DNA from: Advenella mandrilli | GTDB lineage: Bacteria; Pseudomonadota; Gammaproteobacteria; Burkholderiales; Burkholderiaceae_B | Length of the DNA stretch: 64,000 nucleotides | NCBI RefSeq assembly: GCF_016595155.1 | Contig: NZ_JAENGP010000015.1 | Location: forward strand, 1 to 64,000 | Reading direction: 5' to 3' | In this document: piece by piece, positions 51,949-60,998 of the stretch | How the letters are laid out: every line of letters starts with the position of its first letter | Position numbering within the stretch: position 1 is the stretch's first letter | Position numbers and translations under genes: made by a program | Notes under the pieces: model-generated | What the model saw: only the letters and a program-made list of their open reading frames with translations | Database searches by the model: none | Told to the model about the DNA's origin: nothing

Positions 51949-52941
51949 ATGAAAGCCGCTTCCATTTTTTCAACGCCTAAAGACCTGCCTGATCATGAGC
52001 GGCAAAAACGCCGGCATATGCTTGCAAGTCTGGGTATTGCATGGCTCGTCATGATGCAGGTAATGATGTTCGCATTTCCAGGTTATCTGCGTGGTGAATA
52101 CATTGGCACAGAAAGTCTGGCCATGCTTGATACGGCTATCATCATCATGAATTGGCTCAGTTTTGCGTTAACCATGCCAGTTCTTCTTTATTGTGCATGG
52201 CCAATCTGGCTGGGCGTTTTCAAAAAATCCTCTTCAAACTCAGTGCGCGTCAACATGGATTGGCCTGTTGCGCTAGGTATTCTTACCGCGTTTATTCCCA
52301 GTGTCATCGCTACCATCAATCAGCAAGGCGAAGTTTATTTCGAATCCGTTGCCATGTTTGTGGCGTTTTTGCTAACTGCACGCTATCTGGAATTTTGCGC
52401 CGAACAATCGGCCCGTTATTCTAAAATCGGCACACCCGCCATCCTGGAACAGGAACGTGCCATTATGACTGCAAAAGCCGATAAAATCGCTTTTGCATTT
52501 GTCGTTATTCAAATACTGCTGGCTATTGCCAGCGGCATTGTCTGGTACCTGTTTATAGACAGGTCTCATGCCTTGCCCGTACTGGTTGCGCTATTCGTCA
52601 TGAGTTGCCCCTGTGCCTTGTCCATGGCGGTTCCTACGGCTTCCTCTGCCGCCCGTGCAATCTTTCTCAATAATTACAGTTTTACCCCGGAACAACAAGA
52701 ATTCGTATTAAGCCTTACCCGAAAAACCGCCAATCAAAACCTTTACGGTTCCCTGGCGTGGCATATTCTCATGGCCCCACTGGCCATGTTCGGGTTGGTG
52801 GCACCATGGGTTGCGGCCATTACCATGTTGGTATCTTCTTTGGCTGTGGCCTGGAACTCATGGCGTTTATATAAAAAATTCCATAATCAGGGCTTTATTA
52901 TTGGCCCTGATTGGACGGCAGGGAAAGCCGTTCAGGGATAA
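51949..52941 (+). CDS. P1B-type ATPase-like membrane protein without catalytic domains
   Basis: The 330-residue protein aligns in layout with CcoI/FixI copper ATPases but only with their membrane part. TM1-TM4 (about 24-150) end in FLLTARYLEFCAE; TM5-TM6 (about 178-235) carry MSCPCALSMAVPTA with the copper-binding CPC at 220-222; TM7-TM8 (about 262-305) end in SSLAVAWNSWRLYK. The loops that normally hold the actuator (TGE) and the P/N domains (DKTGT) are about 30 and 25 residues, and no N-terminal metal-binding domain exists. It is followed by ccoS. Confidence 0.8.
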   Translation: MKAASIFSTPKDLPDHERQKRRHMLASLGIAWLVMMQVMMFAFPGYLRGEYIGTESLAMLDTAIIIMNWLSFALTMPVLLYCAWPIWLGVFKKSSSNSVRVNMDWPVALGILTAFIPSVIATINQQGEVYFESVAMFVAFLLTARYLEFCAEQSARYSKIGTPAILEQERAIMTAKADKIAFAFVVIQILLAIASGIVWYLFIDRSHALPVLVALFVMSCPCALSMAVPTASSAARAIFLNNYSFTPEQQEFVLSLTRKTANQNLYGSLAWHILMAPLAMFGLVAPWVAAITMLVSSLAVAWNSWRLYKKFHNQGFIIGPDWTAGKAVQG

Positions 52942-52946
52942 ATGAA

Positions 52947-53099
52947 ATGGAATCTTTGTTTTTATTGCTTCCCGTTTCATTTTTGTTTGTGATCGGTATC
53001 GGTATTGCACTGTATTGGGCGGTGTTCTCCGGTCAGTTTGATGATACAGAAGAGAATGGGAAATCCATTCTTGAAGATAATGACTCAAATCATACTTGA
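52947..53099 (+). CDS. ccoS: Cytochrome cbb3 oxidase maturation protein CcoS
   Basis: The 50-residue product has one membrane helix (LFLLLPVSFLFVIGIGIALYWAVFSGQFDD) followed by an acidic tail, the CcoS/FixS signature. CcoS is needed for cofactor insertion into cbb3 oxidase. It begins five bases after the truncated ATPase gene, the usual ccoI-ccoS arrangement. A longer in-frame start exists inside that gene but lacks the family pattern. Confidence 0.88.
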   Translation: MESLFLLLPVSFLFVIGIGIALYWAVFSGQFDDTEENGKSILEDNDSNHT

Positions 53100-53216
53100 C
53101 AATTCCTCTGCTAAATAGCTTACTTTGTTGTATTGCAACACGGGAGTTTGTTTTAACAAGAGTTCATGTAGAATGCGGGTCAACATAGGTATAAATTGCT
53201 CTGGATTCTTGTCTTG

Positions 53217-53257
53217 TTGATTCAAGTCAAACCAAATTTGTAAAAATGTTTCATGAT
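53217..53257 (+). promoter_or_regulatory. FNR-box promoter of ccoNOQP
   Basis: TTGATTCAAGTCAA (53217-53230) matches the FNR consensus at nine of ten positions. CATGAT (53252-53257) is at class II -10 spacing. ccoN starts at 53310 after a GAGAGGA-type ribosome binding site. Confidence 0.75.
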
Positions 53258-53309
53258 TCTTATCGGTATCACAAAAAAATAAAGTGGTAATTTTTAGAGA
53301 GGATGGTCT

Positions 53310-54791
53310 ATGCGTACTCAAAACGCAACTGTTAGTGAAGCCGAAACCTTCAATTACAAGGTAGTTCGGCAGTTCGCCATTATGACGGTGATCTGGGGGA
53401 TTGTGGGGATGTTTGTCGGCGTTTTTATTGCCGCACAACTTATCTGGCCCAATCTGAATCTGGTTGATTGGTTAAGTTACGGACGTCTTCGTCCCTTACA
53501 TACCAACGCGGTAATTTTTGCCTTTGGTGGCAGTGGTCTGTTCGCAACGTCATATTATGTCGTGCAGCGTACCTGTCAGGCCCGTTTGTTTTCTGATAAA
53601 CTGGCTGCATTCACCTTCTGGGGCTGGCAGCTGGTTATTGTTGGGGCTGTTATTTCTCTGCCTGCAGGCTTTACGTCCAGTAAAGAATATGCCGAACTCG
53701 AGTGGCCTATTGATATCCTGATCACACTGATCTGGGTTTCTTACGCCATTGTTTTCTTCGGCACCATTGTCAAGCGCAAGGTCAAGCATATCTATGTGGC
53801 AAACTGGTTCTTTGGGTCATATATCCTGACCATTGCCGTTTTACACATTTTTAACAATATTGAAATTCCCTGGGGCTGGTTCAAGTCTTACTCTGCATAT
53901 GCGGGCGTACAAGACGCAATGGTTCAATGGTGGTATGGCCACAACGCGGTTGGCTTCTTCCTGACAACCAGTTTCCTTGGCATGATGTACTACTTTATTC
54001 CTAAACAGGCTAACCGTCCTGTTTATTCTTATCGTTTGTCGATTGTTCACTTCTGGTCATTGGCCTTTACCTACATGTGGGCAGGTCCTCACCATTTGCT
54101 GTACACCTCACTTCCAGACTGGACTCAAAGTCTGGGCATGGCATTCTCCCTGATTCTGCTTGCGCCATCATGGGGTGGTATGATCAACGGTATTATGACG
54201 TTGTCAGGTGCCTGGCATAAACTTAGAACAGATCCAATCCTGAAGTTCATGGTTGTGGCACTGTCTTTCTATGGTATGTCTACCTTCGAAGGCTCAATGA
54301 TGTCCATCCGTCCAGTCAACGCCTTGTCTCATTATACAGAATGGACCATTGCTCACGTTCACTCTGGTGCGCTGGGCTGGGTTGCCATGATTACTTTTGG
54401 AAGTCTGTATTACATGATTCCCCGTTTGTGGGGGCGCGATAACATGGCCAGTAAATCCCTGGTAGAAGCTCACTTCTGGATCGCTACCATTGGCGTGGTC
54501 CTGTATATTGCTTCAATGTGGATTGCCGGCGTAATGGAAGGTCTGATGTGGCGTTCTGTTGAGCCTGATGGCACGATGACTTATGCATTTGTGCAGGCGC
54601 TTCAATCCAAGTATCTGCTTTACATCATTCGTTTCACCGGTGGCGCTTGCTTCCTGGCTGGTGTGATTATCATGTTATACAACGTTATTATTACTATTAA
54701 AGGGCAAAAACCTGTTAATCCTGTAGTGCCGGTTGGTTCTTCCGAAGACTCTTACCAGGCATCAGCAGTTGGTGCTCCTGCAGCAGTGTAA
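53310..54791 (+). CDS. ccoN: Cytochrome cbb3 oxidase subunit I
   Basis: The 493-residue polytopic protein has heme and CuB histidines in [31 protein letters not shown] and the [14 protein letters not shown] segment (ligands of hemes b and b3). It lacks the Tyr-His crosslink helix order of A-type oxidases, as expected for cbb3. It reduces oxygen at low oxygen tension. It begins the structural operon ccoNOQP. Confidence 0.95.
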   Translation: MRTQNATVSEAETFNYKVVRQFAIMTVIWGIVGMFVGVFIAAQLIWPNLNLVDWLSYGRLRPLHTNAVIFAFGGSGLFATSYYVVQRTCQARLFSDKLAAFTFWGWQLVIVGAVISLPAGFTSSKEYAELEWPIDILITLIWVSYAIVFFGTIVKRKVKHIYVANWFFGSYILTIAVLHIFNNIEIPWGWFKSYSAYAGVQDAMVQWWYGHNAVGFFLTTSFLGMMYYFIPKQANRPVYSYRLSIVHFWSLAFTYMWAGPHHLLYTSLPDWTQSLGMAFSLILLAPSWGGMINGIMTLSGAWHKLRTDPILKFMVVALSFYGMSTFEGSMMSIRPVNALSHYTEWTIAHVHSGALGWVAMITFGSLYYMIPRLWGRDNMASKSLVEAHFWIATIGVVLYIASMWIAGVMEGLMWRSVEPDGTMTYAFVQALQSKYLLYIIRFTGGACFLAGVIIMLYNVIITIKGQKPVNPVVPVGSSEDSYQASAVGAPAAV

Positions 54792-54805
54792 ATAGGGGAA
54801 CTCTA

Positions 54806-55489
54806 ATGACTAATAAATCAAAAAGTTTTTTCTCACACGAAACTATCGAGAAGAATGTCGGGATACTGATTATTCTCAGTATCCTGGTTATCTCATTTGC
54901 CGGACTGGTGCAAATTGTTCCTTTATTCTTCCAGCATTCAACCACTCAACCAGCCGAGGGGGTCACTCCTTATACGCCCTTGCAATTGGCTGGTCGTGAT
55001 GTGTACATCAAGGAAGGTTGTGTAGGCTGTCACTCACAGCAGGTACGTATGCTGCAATCCGAAGTGTTGCGTTACGGCCATTACTCTCTGGCGGGTGAGT
55101 CCGTTTACGATCACCCATTCCTGTGGGGTTCCAAACGTACCGGCCCTGATCTTGCCCGTGTTGGTGGCCGTTATTCTGACGACTGGCACAGGCTTCACTT
55201 GCGTGATCCGCGTGCCCTGGTTAAAGAGTCCAATATGCCAGGATATAGCTGGTTGCAACATAAGGATATTTCCAACGTAGATCTGAAACCTCGTATGAAT
55301 GCACTGCGTATGCTGGGTGTTCCATATACCGAAGAACAGATTGCCAATGCCAATAAAGAGCTTGCCGGTAAAACAGAGGAAGATGCTGTTGTTGCTTACC
55401 TGCAAAGTCTGGGTGTCGGCTTTATCAATGCGTTACGTGCCAAAGAAACTGCCCAACCTGCGACACAGGCAGTCCATACCGGAGGGTAA
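54806..55489 (+). CDS. ccoO: Cytochrome cbb3 oxidase subunit II
   Basis: The 227-residue protein has an N-terminal membrane anchor ([22 protein letters not shown]) and one heme c site ([14 protein letters not shown]), with the distal Met ligand likely in [10 protein letters not shown]. It passes electrons from CcoP to CcoN. It starts 14 bases after ccoN. Confidence 0.95.
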   Translation: MTNKSKSFFSHETIEKNVGILIILSILVISFAGLVQIVPLFFQHSTTQPAEGVTPYTPLQLAGRDVYIKEGCVGCHSQQVRMLQSEVLRYGHYSLAGESVYDHPFLWGSKRTGPDLARVGGRYSDDWHRLHLRDPRALVKESNMPGYSWLQHKDISNVDLKPRMNALRMLGVPYTEEQIANANKELAGKTEEDAVVAYLQSLGVGFINALRAKETAQPATQAVHTGG

Positions 55490-55494
55490 CTGAT

Positions 55495-55671
55495 ATGGCT
55501 ATATTGAATGGTGTATTCACCGTCATATCAATGTTGATGTTTTTTGGAATCATCTGGTGGGCATGGTCAAAGCACCGTGTCAAAGACAATGACGAGGCGG
55601 CAAGGTTGCCATTCGCATTGCCAGATGAAGGGTCGGATAAAGGAAATCAGAATAAGGGGTATGGATCATGA
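55495..55671 (+). CDS. ccoQ: Cytochrome cbb3 oxidase subunit CcoQ
   Basis: The 58-residue product has one membrane helix (VFTVISMLMFFGIIWWAWS) followed by KHRVKDNDEAARLPF, the CcoQ/FixQ pattern. It stabilises the complex. Start ATG 55495 lies five bases after ccoO; the stop overlaps the ccoP start (ATGA). Confidence 0.9.
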   Translation: MAILNGVFTVISMLMFFGIIWWAWSKHRVKDNDEAARLPFALPDEGSDKGNQNKGYGS

Positions 55672-56582
55672 GTGATTTCGTGAGCATTGGATGGAGTTAT
55701 TGGGTTGCCATCATTGCGCTGGTTGGTGTCGTATTTTGTCTTTGGTTGTTGTTTACACAACGTGCCTGGCTGGGTGGCGCCCCTAGAGGTGAAGAAAGTA
55801 CCGGCCACATATGGGATGGAATTGGTGAGTTGAATACACCAATTCCACGCTGGTGGGTCATCATGTACATTGGCTTGTGTGTTGTTGCGCTGGGTATTAT
55901 GTTCCTGTACCCCGCGCTTGGTAGCAGCCCAGGCCTGCTTGGCTATACAGCAGCCAAGCAAGTAGAGGAAGAGCGGGCCGAGTACCTCAAGAGCATTGCT
56001 CCTATCTATGAAAAGTTTGCTGCAGTGCCTATTGATGAATTGGTCAAGAACTCTGAGGCCCACGTCATTGGTGAGCGCTTGTTCCTGAATAACTGCGCAC
56101 AGTGTCATGGTTCAGATGCTAAAGGCCAACCTGATTATCCCAACCTGACCGATAACGACTGGTTGTATGGTGGTGAGCCCGAGGTAATCCTGCAAACCAT
56201 CACAGAAGGTCGTCACGGTATTATGGCGCCTTTGGGTGCCGCGATTCCCCAGGCAAAAGCCGAAGAAGTGGCCAATTATGTGCGTTCCCTTTCTGGGTTG
56301 TCACATGATGCAACGCTGGTACCGGCAGGCCAAGTAACATTCAACCAGTTTTGTGTAGCCTGTCACGGTGCTGATGCCAAAGGTAACAAGGCACTGGGTG
56401 CGCCAAATCTGACAGACAATATCTGGTTGGGTAGCAGTTCCAAAGACAATATTGTCAATACTATCTTGAATGGACGTGAGGGTATTATGCCAGCACAGAA
56501 AAATCTCCTTACTCCTGACCAGATCCGTATGTTGACATCGTATGTCTGGAGTCTCTCTAATAAAGCGGCGGCAGCGCAATAG
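55668..56582 (+). CDS. ccoP: Cytochrome cbb3 oxidase subunit III (diheme)
   Basis: The 304-residue protein has an N-terminal membrane helix, the HIWDGIGELNTPIPRWW FixP_N segment, a second helix, and two cytochrome c domains with NCAQCHGSDAKG and FCVACHGADAKG. It takes electrons from the bc1 complex or soluble cytochromes. CcoG is encoded 26 bp downstream. Confidence 0.95.
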   Translation: MSDFVSIGWSYWVAIIALVGVVFCLWLLFTQRAWLGGAPRGEESTGHIWDGIGELNTPIPRWWVIMYIGLCVVALGIMFLYPALGSSPGLLGYTAAKQVEEERAEYLKSIAPIYEKFAAVPIDELVKNSEAHVIGERLFLNNCAQCHGSDAKGQPDYPNLTDNDWLYGGEPEVILQTITEGRHGIMAPLGAAIPQAKAEEVANYVRSLSGLSHDATLVPAGQVTFNQFCVACHGADAKGNKALGAPNLTDNIWLGSSSKDNIVNTILNGREGIMPAQKNLLTPDQIRMLTSYVWSLSNKAAAAQ

Positions 56583-56608
56583 GCAGTAAATCAAGGAAGG
56601 AAGAAAGA

Positions 56609-58126
56609 ATGAGTAATGATCGAAGTGCCGAAGATAAAAATTCGGAACAAGCTCCAGCGTGGCAACCCGCGCAAATACAACGTCCAACTCAGGTATCGAG
56701 TTCGGCGGGGTTGACCGAGGAAGAAACCAGTAGGGTTATCGAAGAATTCAGGGCGAAGATTTATCCCCGATCGGTAACCGGTATCTTTGCCCGCTGGAGG
56801 ATCATTCTCGTTCTTTTTACGCAGGTTATTTTTTATGGCTTGCCATGGCTGCAATGGAATGACCGTCAGGCTGTTCTGTTCGACCTTGGCGCCCGAAAAT
56901 TTTATCTTTTTGGTATGGTATTGTGGCCGCAAGATGTATTTTATATGGCCGTCATACTTATTATTTCCGCTTACGGCCTGTTCCTGTTTACGGCACTGGC
57001 CGGACGCCTGTTTTGTGGATATGCCTGTCCGCAAACGGTCTATACCGAAATTTTCATGTGGATAGAACGCAAGGTAGAAGGTGATCGGGTAGCCCGTATT
57101 CGCCTCGACGAAGCGCCTTGGTCGTTCCGTAAATTTCGTATCAAGGCAACCAAACATATTTTATGGATCGCTATCGCCTGGTGGACAGGTTCCACCTTTA
57201 TTGGTTACTTTGCGCCTATCCGTGAATTGGGCTCCGACCTTATCAATTTGGAACTGGGTCCATGGCAATGGTTCTGGATAATTTTTTATTCAGTGGCAAC
57301 CTGGGGTAATGCGGGTTTTCTGCGCGAAGCAGTCTGCAAGTACATGTGTCCTTATGCCCGCTTCCAAAGCGTAATGGTAGACGCCGATACCTTTGTGGTT
57401 ACCTATGACAAAATCCGTGGTGAACCTCGTGGCGGACGTTCACGCAAAGTAGATCACCATGAACTTGGTCTCGGAGACTGTATCGACTGTACGGTCTGTG
57501 TACAGGTCTGTCCAACCGGTATTGATATCCGTAACGGCCTGCAGTATATGTGTATTGGCTGTGGCGCCTGTATTGATGCCTGTGACCAGATTATGGATAA
57601 AATGAATTATCCCAAAGGCCTTATTCGTTATACGTCTGAAAACGGCATGCTTGAGGGCCTTGATAACAAACAGGCTAGAAAGCGTCTGTTCAAGCCTCGT
57701 GTTTATGTTTACCTCACATTATTGGCGTTTTTTGTCATCGCCTTTGTGGTGTCTGTAGCGATGCGTACGCCATTGCGTATGGATATCATGCGTGATCGCG
57801 GGGCATTGGGCCGTGAAGTGCCGGGGGGCTTAATTGAAAACGTGTACCGTATACAAATTATCAATATGACCGAAGGGCCACTTGAGCTCGAAATTACTGC
57901 TAAAGGCAAAGATATTGAACATGCCCGGGTACGTGTTGGTGATGCCGATAAGGCAGTGGTCAATGTTGACGCATTTGCCAATGAATGGGTACCGCTGGTT
58001 ATCCAGGTTCCACTTGAAGAAGTCAAGCCGGGGCTGTACGATCTTGAGCTAAAAGCCGAGACGCTGGAAAATGAGAATGTTAAGCTTAAAGCAGATGGTA
58101 AAACAAGCTTTTATGTTCCTAATTAA
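56609..58126 (+). CDS. ccoG: Cytochrome c oxidase accessory protein CcoG
   Basis: The 505-residue protein has about five membrane helices, the CGYACPQTVYTEIF motif, and a ferredoxin-like domain with two 4Fe-4S clusters (DCTVCVQVCPTGIDI and CIGCGACIDACD), then a C-terminal immunoglobulin-like periplasmic domain. CcoG/RdxA reduces copper for cbb3 assembly. It closes the structural operon. Confidence 0.93.
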   Translation: MSNDRSAEDKNSEQAPAWQPAQIQRPTQVSSSAGLTEEETSRVIEEFRAKIYPRSVTGIFARWRIILVLFTQVIFYGLPWLQWNDRQAVLFDLGARKFYLFGMVLWPQDVFYMAVILIISAYGLFLFTALAGRLFCGYACPQTVYTEIFMWIERKVEGDRVARIRLDEAPWSFRKFRIKATKHILWIAIAWWTGSTFIGYFAPIRELGSDLINLELGPWQWFWIIFYSVATWGNAGFLREAVCKYMCPYARFQSVMVDADTFVVTYDKIRGEPRGGRSRKVDHHELGLGDCIDCTVCVQVCPTGIDIRNGLQYMCIGCGACIDACDQIMDKMNYPKGLIRYTSENGMLEGLDNKQARKRLFKPRVYVYLTLLAFFVIAFVVSVAMRTPLRMDIMRDRGALGREVPGGLIENVYRIQIINMTEGPLELEITAKGKDIEHARVRVGDADKAVVNVDAFANEWVPLVIQVPLEEVKPGLYDLELKAETLENENVKLKADGKTSFYVPN

Positions 58127-58146
58127 TTTTTAAGCTGGAAATTTAC

Positions 58147-58398
58147 ATGTCTACTTACAATGATGATGATCTGGATGTCAACCCTTGGTATAAGGAGCCT
58201 TGGCCATGGATTTTAATGGCCGGGCCGGCACTGGCAATAATTGGTTGCATCATTACAATTGTGCTGGCATTATCAACAAATGTAGATCAGCAAATCAAGT
58301 TGGATGGCGTCAAACAAGGGCTTTTTGTTAGTAAAGATGGCAAAGATATTCCCGGGTTTGACGCAAGGAAAGACGTGGAAGAAAGAAAGCTCAAATAA
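58147..58398 (+). CDS. Short FixH-like protein
   Basis: The 83-residue product has a NPWYKEPWPWILMAGPALAI motif leading into one membrane helix, the start of FixH/CcoH proteins, but it ends about 40 residues after the helix. Typical FixH proteins are about 150 residues with a periplasmic beta domain, so this is a short form. It lies 20 bp after ccoG, where ccoH belongs. It may retain the role in cbb3 assembly mediated by the membrane helix. Confidence 0.7.
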   Translation: MSTYNDDDLDVNPWYKEPWPWILMAGPALAIIGCIITIVLALSTNVDQQIKLDGVKQGLFVSKDGKDIPGFDARKDVEERKLK

Positions 58399-58411
58399 CA
58401 ACGGGGGTGAT

Positions 58412-58660
58412 ATGCGTACCATAATGTGGATTTTATGGCCGTCATTTTTGGCGGCCGGGCTGTTAAGCGGTGTGGTGTTCGCGTTAGTAGAGCCTGCGGA
58501 TATAAGTATTTTTGGATATATCCCGGTTAGTATTGAATGGGTCTATGCTGGCGGTTTTTTTCTGTTCTGGATGATGGCCGCATTTTCCAGTGTTTTAAGT
58601 TTGTTCATGGTTAATTCACGGGGAAACAACAAACTGTTTGGAAATGAAGAAGAACTCTAG
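58412..58660 (+). CDS. Small two-to-three-helix membrane protein after fixH
   Basis: The 82-residue product has helices at about 5-25 and 42-65 (WVYAGGFFLFWMMAAFSSVLSLFMV). It starts 13 bases after the FixH-like gene, with GGGGGTG upstream of ATG 58412. I do not recognise the family by name, although membrane proteins of this size are often found after ccoGH in betaproteobacteria. It probably belongs to the oxidase assembly operon. Confidence 0.65.
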   Translation: MRTIMWILWPSFLAAGLLSGVVFALVEPADISIFGYIPVSIEWVYAGGFFLFWMMAAFSSVLSLFMVNSRGNNKLFGNEEEL

Positions 58661-58684
58661 TTTTTATTATTAATGTCTGGCAAT

Positions 58685-58720
58685 AAAAAGTACGAAAGAA
58701 ATTTCGTGCTTTTTTTATTT
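58685..58720. terminator. Bidirectional terminator between the cco operon and fnr
   Basis: AAAAAGTACGAAA pairs with TTTCGTGCTTTTT around GAAAT, with runs of A and T on both sides. It separates two convergent units. Confidence 0.8.
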
Positions 58721-59455
58721 TTTCTTGCTGTTTTGTTCGTGTTTGATCAGGTCATTTAAGCCCGATTTGCTTAATAATTGAACCTGGCGCTGATGGATGC
58801 GAATTAATCCTTCTTTGGCAAAGCGTGAAAGCAGGCGACTGACGGTTTCAAGTGTAAGTCCCAGATAGTTGCCGATTTCTTCCCGGCTCATGCGCAGAAT
58901 AAATTCGTTGGGTGAATAACCCAGATTTGTGAATCGTGTTGATAAATTCAACAGGAATGAAGCCACCCGCTGTTCTGAGCGCATGGCACCCAAAGATAGC
59001 ACCAGATTGTGTGAGCGTGAAATTTCTTTACTGAGGATTTTCCAGAATTGATGCTGCAGGGCAGGGATTTCATGGGTTAGGGCATCAAGATCGCTAAGTT
59101 TTAGAACGCAAACTTCGGTATCTTCCAGTGCAATGGCATTAGATAAGTGTGCGCCTTCGCTAAATCCATCAAGACCCAGTAATTCTCCGGCAAGAAAAAA
59201 GCCGGTAATTTGTACGTGTCCACTTTCATTTTCGAGTTGTGTTTTCATGGAGCCCGAACGAATACTGTAAATGGCCGTCAGCGGATCGCCAACCTTGAAA
59301 AAAAGCGTGCCTTTAGGGATGCGTATGCGTTCTTTGATCAGTTCGGTCAGCCTGTGTGTTTCAGAGGGTGTTAAGCCGCCAGGGACACATAGATGTCCCA
59401 GCATACAGGTTGAACAGTGAATTGATTCTTTATTTAATAAAAGGTGTTTGAGCAT
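58715..59455 (-). CDS. fnr: FNR-type oxygen-responsive regulator
   Basis: The 246-residue CRP/FNR protein has the N-terminal cluster cysteines C14, C17, C23 in CSTCMLGHLC with E. coli FNR spacing, and a fourth Cys116 in EDTEVCVLKL. The HTH contains LTLETVSRLLSRF with E--SR, which reads TTGAT half-sites. It should sense oxygen through a 4Fe-4S cluster and activate the neighbouring cco genes. Its own upstream region has an FNR-like box. Confidence 0.93.
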   Translation of the reverse strand: MLKHLLLNKESIHCSTCMLGHLCVPGGLTPSETHRLTELIKERIRIPKGTLFFKVGDPLTAIYSIRSGSMKTQLENESGHVQITGFFLAGELLGLDGFSEGAHLSNAIALEDTEVCVLKLSDLDALTHEIPALQHQFWKILSKEISRSHNLVLSLGAMRSEQRVASFLLNLSTRFTNLGYSPNEFILRMSREEIGNYLGLTLETVSRLLSRFAKEGLIRIHQRQVQLLSKSGLNDLIKHEQNSKKK

Positions 59456-59540
59456 CCAATCTTTTCCTTATTGCTATGCTCAAGTAGCAGAGATAGCAGC
59501 GTACATTGTAGCCGTTAAAACATATTAAAATTGTTATTGT

Positions 59541-59554
59541 TTGGCATATATCAA
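59541..59554 (-). promoter_or_regulatory. FNR-like box upstream of fnr
   Basis: TTGGCATATATCAA matches TTGAT-N4-ATCAA at all but two positions of the left half-site. It lies 86 bp upstream of the fnr start codon and 64 bp from the IS256-type element. Possible autoregulation. Confidence 0.45.
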
Positions 59555-59617
59555 TTATTTTCTTAAGTCATTTATTTACTGTTTAAATAAAAAGACTTGA
59601 ATATTGTTTCTTTTTTC

Positions 59618-60925
59618 GAGGGTGTAAATAATTCTGTGTAACCGTCTGGATTATACATAATCGCTGATGCGATCTTCGAACTCAATAATAAACCGATTCA
59701 GTGCAAGCTTCCAGTTGCGAATTGGCATGGTCCATTTTTTGGACGCATCCATGATGGCAAGGTAAATAACTTTTCTGGCTGAATCGTCTGTCGGGAACAA
59801 CTTGCGCTTGCTGATGGCCTTGCGAATGACACTGTTCAGGGATTCGATGGCATTGGTGGTGTAAATGGCTTTTCGAATGTCCTCCGGATAGCGAAACAGG
59901 GTATTCAGGTTCGGCCAGTGGGTACGCCAGCTACGGCTGATCTGTGGATATTTGTCATCCCATTGCTGAGCAAACAGCTCCAGTTCCCGCAAGGCTTCCT
60001 GCTCGGTGGCAGACTGGTAAATACGCTTGAGTCCAGCAGCAACTGCCTTGTAGTCCTTGTAGGGCACATACTTCATCGCGTTGCGTACCATATGAACAAT
60101 GCACAGCTGGATTTGGGTCTGCGGATACGCGGCACTGATCGCATCCGGGAAGCCTTTGAGCCCATCAACGCAGGCAATGAGGATGTCTTTGACGCCACGG
60201 TTTTGCAACTCCGTGAGCACGCCTAACCAGAACTTGGCGCCCTCGTTCTCAGACAGCCACATGCCCAACAGTTCCTTATGGCCTTCTAAATTGACCCCCA
60301 GCGCTAGATAGAGGGCTTTGTTGATGACTTGCCTGTCCTGTCGGATCTTGACCACAATGCAGTCCAGATAGACGATCGGGTAAACCGATTCCAGCGGGCG
60401 CGATTGCCACTCATCAACCTTGTCGATCACTGCTTCGGTGACTTTGGAGATCAGGGTGGGTGAAATGTCGGCACCGTACATTTCCTTGAAGGTTGCCACG
60501 ATTTCGCGGGTCGTCATGCCTTTGGCGTAAAGGCTCAGGATCTTGTCATCCATTGAGGTAAAACGTGTCTGGCCCTTTTTAACCAGCCTGGGCTCAAAGC
60601 TGCCGTCACGATCCCGAGGCGTGTTCAGCTCGAATTGTCCATCTTCTGTCTTGACCGTCTTGGCAGTGTAACCATTGCGGTTGTTGGTGTTGTCCGAAGA
60701 CTGATGCCGCTCGTAGCCCAGATGCTCATCAAGTTCGGCATTCAGGGCAGCCTCTACCGTAATCTTGGTTAGCATCTGGCTGAATTCATTCAGGTCCTTT
60801 TCAGTCTTCAAGCCTTTGGCTGCCTCGCGAGCAAACGCTTCCAGTTTCTTTTTGTCCATGTGATCTATCCTTTACCCTGTATGGGTGTAATGATAGACGG
60901 TTTACACAGTTTAATTTACAGGCTC
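59618..60925 (-). mobile_element. IS256-family insertion sequence (complete, about 1308 bp)
   Basis: Terminal inverted repeats match over about 28 bp: the left end (59618 on) GAG-GTGTAAAT-A-TCTGTGTAA and the right end (complement, from 60925) GAGCCTGTAAATTAAACTGTG, both running to CCGTCT. One transposase gene fills the interior. The flanks CTTTTTTC (left) and CTTTTTCT (right) resemble an 8-bp target duplication with a one-base slip in a T tract. Confidence 0.85.
59651..60859 (-). CDS. IS256-family transposase
   Basis: The 402-residue protein is a mutator-type transposase (Pfam Transposase_mut). Visible are the N-terminal EAALNAELDEHLGYERH, a first catalytic Asp in YPIVYLDCIVVKI, a second in ILIACVDGLKGFPDAI, and the glutamate in YTTNAIESLNSVIRKA. 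The frame is intact, so the element may be active. ATG at 60857-60859. Confidence 0.92.
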   Translation of the reverse strand: MDKKKLEAFAREAAKGLKTEKDLNEFSQMLTKITVEAALNAELDEHLGYERHQSSDNTNNRNGYTAKTVKTEDGQFELNTPRDRDGSFEPRLVKKGQTRFTSMDDKILSLYAKGMTTREIVATFKEMYGADISPTLISKVTEAVIDKVDEWQSRPLESVYPIVYLDCIVVKIRQDRQVINKALYLALGVNLEGHKELLGMWLSENEGAKFWLGVLTELQNRGVKDILIACVDGLKGFPDAISAAYPQTQIQLCIVHMVRNAMKYVPYKDYKAVAAGLKRIYQSATEQEALRELELFAQQWDDKYPQISRSWRTHWPNLNTLFRYPEDIRKAIYTTNAIESLNSVIRKAISKRKLFPTDDSARKVIYLAIMDASKKWTMPIRNWKLALNRFIIEFEDRISDYV

Positions 60926-60998
60926 CTTTTTCTTCTAATTGATATGTATAGCTATGTTGAAAATATTGTAATCATAATGTTACAGCATTAATGTATCA

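Noticed and set aside
51949-52941. Possibility that the domain-less ATPase is a frameshifted pseudogene
   Set aside because: The frame is continuous with normal codon character, and the loops are replaced by short joined segments rather than by stops or degraded domain sequence.
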